From Branchiostoma floridae (Eukaryota > Chordata > Leptocardii > Amphioxiformes > Branchiostomatidae), in the NCBI RefSeq assembly GCF_000003815.2, contig NC_049991.1:11968907-12032906 (forward strand): a stretch of 64,000 nt of DNA. Direction: 5' to 3'. A program made the translations under genes and the position numbers. Shown piece after piece: positions 23,001 through 33,800 of the stretch (the first letter of the stretch is position 1; every line of letters starts with the position of its first letter). The notes below the pieces were generated by a model, which was not told the origin of the DNA, ran no database searches, and saw nothing but the letters and a program-made list of their open reading frames with translations.

Positions 23001-26000
23001 TGGGATTACTTGATTAGAATAGTAGCCTATCCTAATCAAGTATCCCTCCGCTTCAGTGTAGAAGACATCTCACATGTTAGGTATGGGGATTGATATCGGG
23101 TGTTAGTGGGACGTGGACGATTGGGGTGTTCGGAATTACCGGTCCGGTCCGGACCGCGGAATTACCGGTCCGGTCTGGTTTGGGGGCGGAAAAACCGGTC
23201 CGACCTGTTCTGCGTGTAGCTACGCCCCCTGGCAGAATTGAACAGAATTGCATGTTGTATGGTGTGTTCCTGTATATCACAACATGGAGCGCACTGATTG
23301 GATGTATGGGGGTCTGCATGCTAATGTCACTGTTTACGTCAGATCGATCGGCGACGGTTAACATATACATTGCACTGGTGCACCCAATCCCAATTACTGC
23401 CCCCAAACCTCATTTAATCTCCCAACCCTTATTTCACCAACCTCCTCCAAACCTCAGTTCCTTTTCTCCAAACCTCCAACTCCATTCAGAACATTTCACA
23501 TCCTTTGATTTTATTACGACACTCATTCCAGTTACATAACTTAGTTATCTTTTCATCACATTTCCACACAGTGGGGGCTTATTATAAAACTCATTCTTTG
23601 AACAACATCTTGAAAAGATCTTTATCCGGAAGTGGACCCCTACGTAGTGCTAGTGGGTCCCCCTTCCCTAATTCGCTGTGTATCTATTCTGGCTGACGTT
23701 TACTTGGTTCCAACAAAGATAGAAATAGCCAGAAGTAAAGCAGAGGAGAGGGAGACGCCACCAGCACCCCGGGGTCCACAGGCTCAGAATGACCAGGGTA
23801 GCCCAAGGTACCGGCACGCCCCCTCAGGGCCAGAAAAGAGAAATAGGTGGAGGCAAAAGACTTCCATATCTACCCAATTCCGGGCAAGAAACCGCCCATA
23901 TCCATTACACAACTCCGGGCCATATACTGCCCATATATATTACACATTCCGGGCCATATAGCGCCCATATCCATTACACAATTCCGGGCCTTATACTGCC
24001 CATATACATTACACAACTCCGGGCCATATACCGCCCATGCATTACATAATTCCGGGCCATAATCCGCCCATGTCCATTACACAATTCCGGGCCATATACC
24101 GCCCATATCCATTACACAAGTCCGGGCTATATATATACAATTCCAGGCAACAAACCTGCCATTTCCACGTAAGACAATTCCGGACAACAAACTGCGGCCG
24201 CCCGCTAAAATCTAGAAAAAACTCCAAACATCATACGTACAGCGAACTTAAAACAACAAGAACCTTTCCACTGAAATTCCAGTGAATTTGTGGTGCCGGT
24301 GTGGCCTCGGCGGGGTGGAATGGGTGGTGTAGTCGGGCTTCGGGACACGTTCGTAGATGAAACGCCGCTTCTATCTCGCTTTCCTGCGCTCGGCATTCAC
24401 TTGGACTGTCTGGATGGATTTCCTTTGTTCTGTGCATATTATACCCTGTATACACGTGGCAGGCATCACCTGTTTCCCTTAATCTTTCTCACCTGTTCTT
24501 GATTAGATTTGTTAACTTTCTACACCTGCGCTTGGGATTACTTGATTAGAATAACTTAATTTTTTCTGTGCATGTACAGTGTAACTTGAATGGTAACAGT
24601 TATTTATTTTATGATTTATCTGTTACTCTTCAGGAAAGGTTAAGTTTCGGCTGAAGGTCGCCCTGACAGAGACAGAGCTGAACGAAGATTTTCTCATAAC
24701 AGCGCCGGGAAATCAGCCCATCATAGAGGCTCTGCAGGGAGACACAAGACTTGACAAGATCAAGAAGAAGCTTCCAAGGATTTATCTATATCCATACGGT
24801 GAGAACAACCCGATCAGGGGGGTACCGAACATAGGCAGCCCCTGCAGTCTGATAGAAGGTGGTAGATTTGAGGCAAGGTTAGGAAAAGTTCAAAACCCTA
24901 ACAAAAATAGTGAGGATGAGCTTGGGCTCAGTGGTAGGCATAAGATCTATCTTGATGCTAGAGATCGACGTTATAAGGCCAAGTGGCTTACCAAAGAACA
25001 TCCGAACACGTTTGATTCCCCCATTTTGGTTGATTGCCTTCCCAGTGATACACTTCTATTGGCACTGCTTAGAGATGAAAGGATTAAAAGGGATTGGGTG
25101 AGGTATGCTGAACTAATTTGCAAAGATAGTACTGGGGAGATTAACACTAAACTCACCGATGAGTGTCGCTCTCATGATGGGAAGACCTTTGCATGTCGAG
25201 TGCATCCTAAAACATTACAAGTTAGTGATAAAGAATGGGGAGAAGTGATTGCACAACTAGACAACAGTCCTGATGTAGCTATTTCAGGTACTAGGGGGGA
25301 CCTAGATCTACAGGCAGAAATAGCCAAATCAGGCGAGGGCAGTGAGACGGAGAGTCTGCAGACAGAATGGTTGGTTATCCAACATAGAAGCAAGAGTCAA
25401 GTTGCTGAGCTCTTGAAGTTGGACTTAGAGGAGAAAGATTCACCTATGTCAGAAGGGAAACGTAAGAAAAAATTGGATCGGTTTGTGAAGCCATATAGGC
25501 ATGATTTTTGCAGTGCCAATCCGGGCATCCGTATTTCATTGATGGAGAAATGTTGTGAGTTGGGACGTTCTGTTGGGGTTCTTAAGAAAAATGACCATCG
25601 CTATGGTACTTGCCTCCGACTTGGCTCCAAGTTTGTATTGACTAATAGGCATGTAACAGAAGAAATGGCAAAAGTGGGGGGTGAAAGTTTTGTTGAATTC
25701 AACTATAAATCTTTAAATGACCCAGACTTGTTCGAATTCAAAGTGAAACGTGTTGTGTGTACCAGTCAAAATAATGAGTCAGATCATAGTCTTCTGGAGC
25801 TGGACGTTCCAGATGACCAGTCTGAAAGGCTGCCTCCAGGGCTCGGACATTTGATAGCTTCATCCAGCAAGGCAAAACTAGTGACAATCATTGGGCACCC
25901 AGGAGGTAGGCCCCAAGAAGCAAATATTTGCTGTCCCATAGTAGGTTCAGATCATAAGAATATTAAAGCAATTGCGGTTTATTTGAACTTCAATCCCGAG

Positions 26001-26270
26001 CCCACAGGGGGAGCAAATTACCGCATGGTGGATGACCCTGGAAGAGTCACCTATAGGTCAGTGTTTGGCCCGGGTTCCTCCGGGTCACCAGGGTTTGATG
26101 AGGAGGGGAAACTCATAGTTATGCACACTTGTGGCTACCCGCTGTATAAAGGGTCCTCAAGTTTGGTAGAGCAAGGTGTAAAGATGACAGCCATAAGGGA
26201 CGACCTGGAACAATATGATCATGGTCTCTCAGCAGAGTTATTCCCAACAGAGAGTATGGAAACTGATTGA
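20076..26270 (+). CDS. FAM111-like PIP-box serine protease
   Basis: Three coding exons (20076-20498, 20914-21001 and 24634-26270) join in phase into 715 codons. Residues 4-11 are QIKIDKFF, an exact PCNA-interacting PIP box (QxxIxxFF), followed by a proline/serine-rich disordered stretch with basic runs. A middle region (GKVKFRLKVALTETEL...) fits the FAM111 ubiquitin-like segments. The C-terminal trypsin fold has His in LTNRHV (H510), Asp in SDHSLLELD (D554) and Ser in GSSGSPG (S653). PIP box, middle domain and C-terminal protease in that order is the FAM111A architecture (human A 611, B about 734 residues). FAM111A acts in the nucleus against protein obstacles at replication forks and restricts certain DNA virus mutants. 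The function here is inferred from that family. Possible AATAAA signals lie near 26370 and at 27216-27221. Confidence 0.85.
20554..20826 (+). repeat. GT/GTGC-rich microsatellite
   Basis: About 270 bases of TGTG runs with interspersed TGCGTGCG and TATTGTGTA units in the first intron of the FAM111-like gene. Long open frames rich in Cys/Val on one strand and His/Thr on the other are produced by the repeat and are not genes. Confidence 0.95.
21268..22549. mobile_element. pogo-like non-autonomous DNA transposon
   Basis: The left end CAGTGGAATTCGCTTATTTGG follows a TA and resembles pogo/Tigger termini (CAG...AATTCGCTTA). The right end reads, inverted, TAGTGGATTCCAATTATTCG. The interior repeats phrases such as GTCCGAAGT near both ends. 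It is about 1.28 kb with no transposase frame. A second TA duplication is not clear. It sits in intron 2 of the FAM111-like gene. Confidence 0.55.
23118..23410. mobile_element. Possible hAT-like fragment rich in ACCGGTCCGG
   Basis: ATTGGGGTGTTCGG at the left and GTGCACCCAATCC at the right are roughly inverted. The left part repeats ACCGGTCCGG motifs like those in the hAT-type element at 47596-48028. It lies inside the longer spacer of the composite repeat. Confidence 0.35.
23875..24200 (+). repeat. Minisatellite, about 35-base unit
   Basis: About seven good copies plus degenerate flanking copies of a unit reading roughly TTCCGGGCCATATACCGCCC followed by ATATCCATTACACAA. Copies differ by point changes and small deletions. 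Open frames through it are repeat artefacts. Confidence 0.95.
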
Positions 26271-27259
26271 GGAAATGGATGATTTAAAAAAAATGTTACA
26301 TAGAATATCTTCTGTAATATTTCAAAGACATCTTTGATACAAGCTTTGAGCAGTAGCAGGAAAGAAAATGAAATAAATGGCTGATGTCAGGTGCGGTGGG
26401 GAATTGGATCCAATCGTGAGTGGATTGCTTTACACATTACCAATGAGCAGTAACCAGAGTTAACTCTCTAAGAAGTTGCAGACATTGTCATGTATACGTT
26501 AGATGCTGACTAAGCAATACACAAGTCTTATTGTGTTGATGTTTAAGATATTCTATTCTGTACATCCTGTAAATCTACTTCTATTGTGAAACTGGTATAC
26601 TTGTTTTTGATATTCAAAACAGCTGCAGATATTGGGAGTAGATATAACACTAATCTGGTCCTTTGCATAAACATGAGCACAAGGTACCCCGTGAAGAAAA
26701 CAATCATGAGGTTCTTCTTGATTTGTACTATTTGTCGTTCTAGTCATCATCAAAACTTCTCAAAATGATTTGATATAAACGTAAAAACATTGTAAATGCC
26801 AAGTGAAACTTTGAGATACTGTACTAGTATTTTGTTGTAACCTTAGATATTGCTGTCATCTTACATGTAACTTTTGAAAAATGTGCCTTTTGGAATACAT
26901 TTCTAATGGGAGCCTTTTTACCTGTCTTGTACTACACAACGAATGGTTATTGCCATACAAAAAGTATGTGCCTTGCTGTAATGTTTATTCTACAGTTGTA
27001 TTTCTGACCATCGAATGGGCAGATAAGATTTTAGATTCTGCGATATTTTAGAGCATAATTTACAAGAAAAGCAATGCAAAAAAGTGTAAGTATCTTAGTC
27101 CATTTGTTAAACATTTTAGTGAAATGGTGTAGAAGCTCTATTGCAGACATTGTTAATATATAAGAGACACCTTGTCAATGAAGGAATGCAATATAAAATA
27201 TTTTGAGAAGATTGAAATAAAAACACATTGGAATCTAACCATGTTTTTTACCTTTGCCA

Positions 27260-27790
27260 AGAAGGTTATATTTTGGGTAGCGTGCGTATGTATGTACGTA
27301 TGTATGTGTGTGTGAAAACACCAGCTAACTGGAGAACGACTGGATGGATTGTATTGATATTTGGTATGTGGGTTGATCTTGATAACACCTGGAAACGATT
27401 AGATTTTGGCCCCTCTAGGTTCTTGTTACGGTACTGCGTACCATCTATGAAAATTCTTGGAACACGTCTTCAATCAAACCTGAAGTGGAATACCCATGTT
27501 AACACTATATATAAAAAAGCCATCCAACGGCTTTTTCTCCTCTGTAAACTCAAACACTTTCACCTTGCAACCGAAGAACTTGACAGTTTACATCACCTTC
27601 ATCCGTCCCATAACAGAGTACTTTGCCCCCGCATGGCACCCCGGACTACCCAGCGTGCTCAGCAAGAAGATCGATTCTGTTCAAAGACGTGCTTTCAGAA
27701 TCTTTTAACTAGTGTAACGCTATATGTATTTTATCCATCTTGGTCATCAGCAAAATGTTACTTAACTATTGACGATTTTAATGACTCGGT
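27260..27790 (+). mobile_element. CR1/L2-like LINE fragment
   Basis: After a TATG/TGTG-rich stretch, the frame carries late reverse-transcriptase phrases: KILGTRLQSNLKWNTHV, then KKAIQRLFLLCKLKHFHL. A shifted frame then gives YITFIRPITEYFAPAWHPGL and KKIDSVQRRAFRI. These match the end of CR1/L2-type polymerases. At least one frameshift (near 27590) and 5' truncation show that it is dead. It follows the 3' end of the FAM111-like gene. Confidence 0.8.
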
Positions 27791-27859
27791 AAAGTTTCCC
27801 ACGTAATTCAGTCCTTGGCTGCAATGTGGCAAAACTTACATCTAAATAAACCATTAGTA

Positions 27860-28338
27860 CAGTCAAACCTGTATTAGCGGCCACCTTTGCATAGCAGCCA
27901 CCTGGCCATATAGTGGCCACTTTTTGTCGGTCCCTTGGATTCGTAATGATTAAGAAATAGGCTTAGCGGCCACCTGTCCAACGCGGCCACGGCCACACGA
28001 TTTCCGGTCCCCTTGATACAGAAACACTGCCTATTGCAACCATACTGCAGCCTTAAATCACCCTGCACCGAGTTTGAAATTGTAGTTTGCGAGGATTTGG
28101 AGTTCCTGACAGGGTCATTTTCGCAGTAGAAGAAGGTATGCATGCCTTGAGTGCAAGTCTTTGTCGGTGAATTTACCGATCAAGACAATGTTACTTGGTG
28201 AGAAAGATTAGTGGGAACTGAAATCATGTGTAGCTCGCTCATAGTCAATTGATCAACATTTTCTCTATAGTGGCCACCTGTCTATAGTGCCCATATTTCT
28301 CCAGTCCCTTGAGTGGCCGCTATAGACAGGTTTGACTG
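27860..28338. mobile_element. TA-flanked MITE with CAGTCAAACCTGT ends
   Basis: The left end TA-CAGTCAAACCTGT and the right end ACAGGTTTGACTG-TA are exact inverted repeats with TA on each side. Inside each end are tandem GGCCACC-type motifs (TAGCGGCCACC and GTGGCCGCTA). The element is 479 bases with no coding capacity, and the mariner/pogo group is likely. Related single ends occur at about 29494 (LYRM1 intron 3) and 61180. Confidence 0.9.
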
Positions 28339-28340
28339 TA

Positions 28341-28988
28341 GATGATTTGAAGGAGGCTAGTTTCTACCCCCTCCACATACATACATGTACCGATAGTACA
28401 TTGTAACCTTTTGTTTTGAGGCATAACATTACATTTTGAAGTCTAGGACGGTGTTTATAGCTAAGTAACAATAGTGTTACTGCACTTGCACTAGTTTGGA
28501 TGCGAAACGTCATGTCAATATATTATTTTACTGGTAGCATGTGTGCTTGAATTCTATCTAGTCTTCATTTAAACGATATATACACATGTATTTTACTTGC
28601 ATATCATGAAATTCATTGTCCTCCTCTCATGAGATACAGTATATCTTGGATGTAAATAATCATCAAGTGATATCTTTTTTCACCATAGTGTCAGCAGGCA
28701 TACTTGATAGCTACACTTTCTTTCTGTTAACATTAGGAACTCAGCAAATACATGATTGTGTGCATTTGAGACAGACTCAGACAGAGTACAATTTTACATT
28801 GTGATGTACATAACTTTCTGCTCAACACCTTTATTTTGGAGTGATAGTTTGCTATAAGTACATGATCATGTAAAGGCAACTGCCTCTTTGTTCCTTTGTG
28901 GTTAAACTGGTTTGATAAGGACTAAAATAAGTATGTTTCAGTTAGAGATGTTGTAAAACAAATAAAGAATAGTCTGTCATTGTAACAT
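28341..28988. other. Intergenic, downstream of LYRM1
   Basis: No coding exon was seen. On the minus strand this holds the LYRM1 3' untranslated region, with an AATAAA candidate near 28830. Confidence 0.5.
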
Positions 28989-30326
28989 CTACTTCTCTAT
29001 CTCTTCATGGGAATGTAGGTAAACTGGCTTGGCCTGATGTCTTAGTCTCTCCTGAAGTTTCTTCCCTTTCCTCTGAGGTCCACCCAGACCCATGGGGGGC
29101 AGGTTCACCTGGTAGAATGTTGTAAACAAACAAAAAAGTCTGAGATTTTCTGTGCATTCATCAGTGATTGACAATCTATAGCTAAATAACACTCCTACAT
29201 GAGACTTGGAATGAAGTGCAACTTGCACTTCATGCACAAAAAGTGTTTCCTTGCACTGTGCAAGGAAACAGTTTTTGTGCATGTGTATGTGCATAAACTA
29301 GAATTTAGTAATCTAACAAAAGATATTGTCATGTAATTGACACCATTAAAAAACTACCAATTTCAAGGAAGGTACCAAAAAGCCATTCTCATTTCGGACA
29401 TCTGAGTGAATCTTTCCTCATCTATGATGGGTTTAGCACATGCAGTACTGAATATGGTCAGTAGAGAGCATGACATACAAGTACAATGTATATAACAGTC
29501 AAACCTGTACTATACCTATACTGACCACTTAAGATAATCAGAATTCTTAATGCTAAGACCAAGAGAAAAATAAGCCACCAAAATTAAAAAGGCAGCCATA
29601 ATGGCCAGATGGTCTTTATGCAGAGGTGGTCCCTAGAACTGAGCACAAGTAGATGTTAGCTGACTAAGAAGAAATTTCTTTGCTATACTCACTGGTCTTG
29701 GGTATGGTATCCCATAATGATGTGCTGAAACCAGATTACACCAAATGTTATCAGTGTAAAATGTAAATAATGCATAAGTCCTGTAAGAGGATATGACAGG
29801 AATTTAATTGAAAATGATCATTTCAGTGACACTGGCACAGTTAACGTTAACTTCATAACTCACCTAGTTCAATTCTAGTTTCAGCTTCTCTTATACATTG
29901 TCTAATTTGTTCTTCATCTGTAAGCTGTAAGAAAAAACCACGAAAGGTTATTGGAGCAAAATTATGGATGATGTCTAAATGTTGCATAGCAATAGTAAAT
30001 GCATCAATCATAATAATAATCATCTGGTGTATTTTGCCAGCCAGTAGGTACCCAAAGTATGAGTAATGAGGCTGTTTCAGGACATTGTCAATAGCTCTGT
30101 AATGCTGCACACCTCACATGAACTTAAAAAGAATCTACATCGACATTTCTATGGTCTCTAAAGTCCTTACATATTTGTTTTTCTTGAAGAGCGTCCTCGC
30201 CTCTTCTCTGATGTACTTCACCTCTTCCTGGGTTTCCTGCTGGCTGCCTGACAGCGATCTCCAAGTCCTGGCTGTCCTCAGTATTGTTCTGTAGACTGAT
30301 AGAACCTCCGTCCTTAGCGAGGCCAT
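28989..30326 (-). CDS. LYRM1: LYR motif-containing protein 1
   Basis: Four coding exons (30171-30326, 29864-29924, 29693-29724 and 28989-29108) join in phase into 122 codons, exactly the human length. The N-terminus MASLRTEVLSVYRTILRTAR carries the LYR-type motif (VYR here). EARTLFKKNKYLTDEEQI follows, then IPYPRPVNLPPMGLGG, then KPVYLHSHEEIEK at the end, all as in LYRM1. LYR proteins are small mitochondrial partners of acyl carrier protein and Fe-S or respiratory assembly. LYRM1 itself has been linked to adipocyte biology, and its exact role is unsettled. It is divergent from TAB1, with 483 bases between start codons. Confidence 0.96.
29494..29640. mobile_element. Degenerate end of the CAGTCAAACCTGT MITE
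   Basis: The stretch starting CAGTCAAACCTGTACTATAC matches the left terminus of the element at 27860-28338, then decays. No right terminus was found. It lies in LYRM1 intron 3. Confidence 0.5.
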
Positions 30327-30809
30327 GATTACAAGGATAGACTATCATATAATTTCAATTTCTAGCTGTAACAACACAAGTTATACAATCGAACTTTCGC
30401 GCATGTTTGCCCCGTCTTTCAAATGACCTCTGACCTTGTCATTTTGGAATAGTACATTTGGCCAGAGGGAGAACTTACTTTGAAACAAGTTAGTGTATTT
30501 AAAGACAAATATTGACTTAAAAAGACACAGAAATACGTGATTTTATACTATATATTGTATTTCATGCTTATTTATTGTAATTTGAATGATTATTGAGCTA
30601 TTTCATGAAGATAATAGATGTAAATAACATCACTGTATTTTAGTGGAAACGTCCAGGTATTAACGATTGCTGCACCTCATATATTTATCGCTAGATGCCG
30701 TTTCCGCACGCGGCATTATAACCTTTGAACTTTAAATTCAGGACTGGGAGGCAGAGATCAGTTCCTCCTCTGGTCCTTTTGTTTGAAAATCGTGAAGAAA
30801 TCGCCAGAA
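30327..30809. promoter_or_regulatory. Bidirectional LYRM1/TAB1 promoter region
   Basis: Only 483 bases separate the two divergent start codons, so both 5' untranslated regions and promoters must lie here. No TATA box is obvious at an expected place. Confidence 0.6.
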
Positions 30810-33800
30810 ATGACGAGTCACCGAGCCAGTACGTCTTCTACCCTTTCCTCGGGATCCGCCACGCCCCGCGGCCTGGTAAGAGACAGTGCATAAGTGTCGT
30901 TGTTCATCTAATTCTCTCTAGACGTTAGCTCATGTCAAGAAAAACATCACTACTTGTGATGAGGTGATGCAGTGCATAGCATACAATGGCATAGCATGCA
31001 ATATAGCATATAGTTCCGATTTTAAATTTACAGTGAAATTTGAAACGGTAAATAATGTTGATTGGTTCCAGTATTTGCTCAGCCAGTTTTATGGGATAAC
31101 AATGAACATGCTGATGCATGACCTTACTTCAACAATACCTACAACATCAACATAATAATTTATAAGCATATAATGTACCAGCTGCACAAGCACAGGTCAA
31201 AGGTCAAGACTCCTTGGTAGGACAGACAAAACACTGGACATAATTTTGTGATGCAAACTGATGGAGGAGTCCACATCAATATCTGGATATCCGGACATCC
31301 TTTGAGACAACAACTGTCACAAGTCATGTTTGAAGTTAGCGTTACACGTTTGACCAGCTGCATATGTACAGTTGTATCCATGAACACACATATCATAATG
31401 GTGATGTATTTCAGGGCCATGCCCCCAGCTGGACGGATGACCTGCCAGTCTGCCCCCTGTCCGGGGTGGGCTCCTCCACTAACCAGACCTACAGGCTGGA
31501 CGGGCTCAGGCAGGAGGAACACCCCTTCGAGGACAGGTGTTTCCACTTCAGGTCAGGTTATTGCACTGTAACAGTGGGGTTTAAGCTCCACCAAACCGAC
31601 TATGCCAAATGGCTGTCAGCCTTTTGGCGTGATAAGTTGCATGCTGGGTTTGTCACTTTGTGGTCTGGCCGCCCAGGATCGGCGCAGGTTTGAATCCCAG
31701 GAGTCAGGATATTGTTTCTGTCTGTTTCTACTCCTTTCTTACATTGCTGACTGTTGTAGCATGATATTGTCACAGAAATGTATTTCATACTAGTAGGATG
31801 ATGACGATACATAAGCTGGGGTACTATCCTCCGTACTTACCACTCGCTCTCCCCTTTTATTTGCTTACCCACATGAACAAGTGAAAAGGAAGAGCCAACA
31901 GTAACTATGGAGGGTACAGCAGCACCCTGGCTATAACATACAGGAACACTCTGCTTAACTAGAGGATTTTAAAGCATTTGTGTCTTGAAAATGTTACCGA
32001 AAAACTGATGCTAGTATTACTGCTGCCTTATGATGATGATGATGCTCCTTAAAACCTCACTTGGACATTCAATGTCTTCTTTGTATCTGTAGCTGACCAA
32101 TCTGGCTATAGCTCATTAAGCATGCTGATAATTTTGAATAGATTTTGTTATGTTACTCATATAAACCCTTACTTTCAGACTTTTGATGATTAGGTCTCAG
32201 AACCCTCTTTTTGTTTGGTTGGCAGGCATGAGAGCGACGTGTACCTGTATGGTGTGTTTGATGGGCATGATGGGAACCGAGCCTCAGACTTTGCCACCCA
32301 GCGCATGCCTGCAGAACTGCTGCTGGGCCAGCTGGACAAGATCCAGACAGACAGGGATGTCAAGATGGCTCTACACCAGGTAAGGGTCTATTACTTATAC
32401 AGGGAAGAGAGGGGGCAGTCAAATCATGATATTTTACCACCAGGCATAAGCAGGTGTAAGTATATTTTTATCCTTTAGAAAAAAAGTGATTTTAAGGCCT
32501 AGGCATAGTTCGTTTGCTGGTAGTCAGATTTGTTGAAGGTTGTATTGCAAAGAGGGTCCTCTAATAGTCAAGTCAATGCATTTTGTATTTGTACATAAAC
32601 GTAAAAGATTCACATGGTAATGGATCTGTATTTATTTTCTTTACTTCCTGATTCATTGAGTGTAATGTTGTATAGATGGTCCTTCTGAACCAGATTCTTA
32701 GGACAGAAGTTGATGGTACAGTAGCATTGCATTGAACATATGTTTTAAGACTGTCATGTTGTAGATTCTAAACAATTCACTGTGTTGCCCAATGTTCAGG
32801 CTTTCCTGGCTGTAGACAAGGCCTTTTTTGAAGCTATTGATGACTACTTGTGTGAGAAAACTACACTTCAGTTGGAGCTGCCAGAGGTGGGTAAACAAGA
32901 TATAAACTAAACATCAGGCTGTTGCTATCAGTCTATACAAAAATTTATGATACTATCACAAGTAGCAAGGTTTTAACAAGTTTTCATGCTTCGGATAGCT
33001 GACAACATTCTACCTTTCATACTGTGCAAAGTGCAAACTGAAGCTGTTTCAATTATTTCAATCTGTAACAAGACATCATGCCTGTAACAGGGAATTTGCT
33101 GACTTAAGAGCTTGAATCAGAATATTTTTGATGCTCAAGTTGCTACACTTAGCCTTCACTTTGCTAACCTGGTAATTAAATTCATTATAGCTGCCAAGTC
33201 ATTTCATTCTCTTTTGCAAATGAAGAGGCTGAAAGGGATTGGCAGAGGTTTGGACACTAGCTGGTTATCACCCTGCTATTACATATAGCCACTACGAGTT
33301 TGAAATGTTAACAACAAGTCATGTGTTATGCATGTGTGAACATTACAGGGTATGAGTGACTACGAGGTTTACCAGCAGTACCCACAGTTGGTGGATAAAC
33401 TCCATGCCCTGGATGAGAAGATCACAGGAGGAACTACAGCTGTGGTGGCACTCATCCTCAATAACAAACTGTATGTGGCAAATGCAGGTAGGAAATCCTC
33501 AGTCATTTATCCCCTGTTACTCTCTTTTGTATATACTAATCCTGCTGTCCGTAACAACTAACAGTTCAACCTATGACAGCATGGAAGTTTGACCAATGAG
33601 AGTGTGGTTGCACATCCATCAAACTTTTGCACTTTTATTTTGCATTTCTTCATTTTGACGGAGGTGGGTAGGGCTTTCGGCTTGATCTTTTGATTTTAGC
33701 ACCTCACAATATATGTCTGTCAAGTGCCAGGAAATCCATAATTAGTTTCAGATAGATGTCATAGCTGCTGTTATAAGTTGAGCGTTGTACATCATACCAC

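Larger units (their letters stand above)
22580..24553 (+). repeat. Composite repeat A-X-B-A-Y-B in intron 2
   Basis: Segment A (about 98 bases, from GAATAGTAGCCTATCC to TTAGTGGGACGT) occurs at 22580-22677 and 23017-23114. Segment B (about 179 bases, from CTCGCTTTCCTGCGC to TTGATTAGAATA) occurs at 22843-23021 and 24375-24553. All copies are direct and nearly identical, so the arrangement is recent. The spacer is about 165 bases in the first unit and about 1.26 kb in the second. No coding frame was recognised. Confidence 0.85.

Noticed and set aside
23632-24285. Overlapping open frames with repeated PGHIAPI-type phrases
   Set aside because: Produced by the 35-base minisatellite; no start context or splice support.
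22580-24553. Reading the direct repeats as long terminal repeats of a retroelement
   Set aside because: The order A-X-B-A-Y-B, the short repeat length and the lack of any recognised retroelement coding region do not fit that layout.
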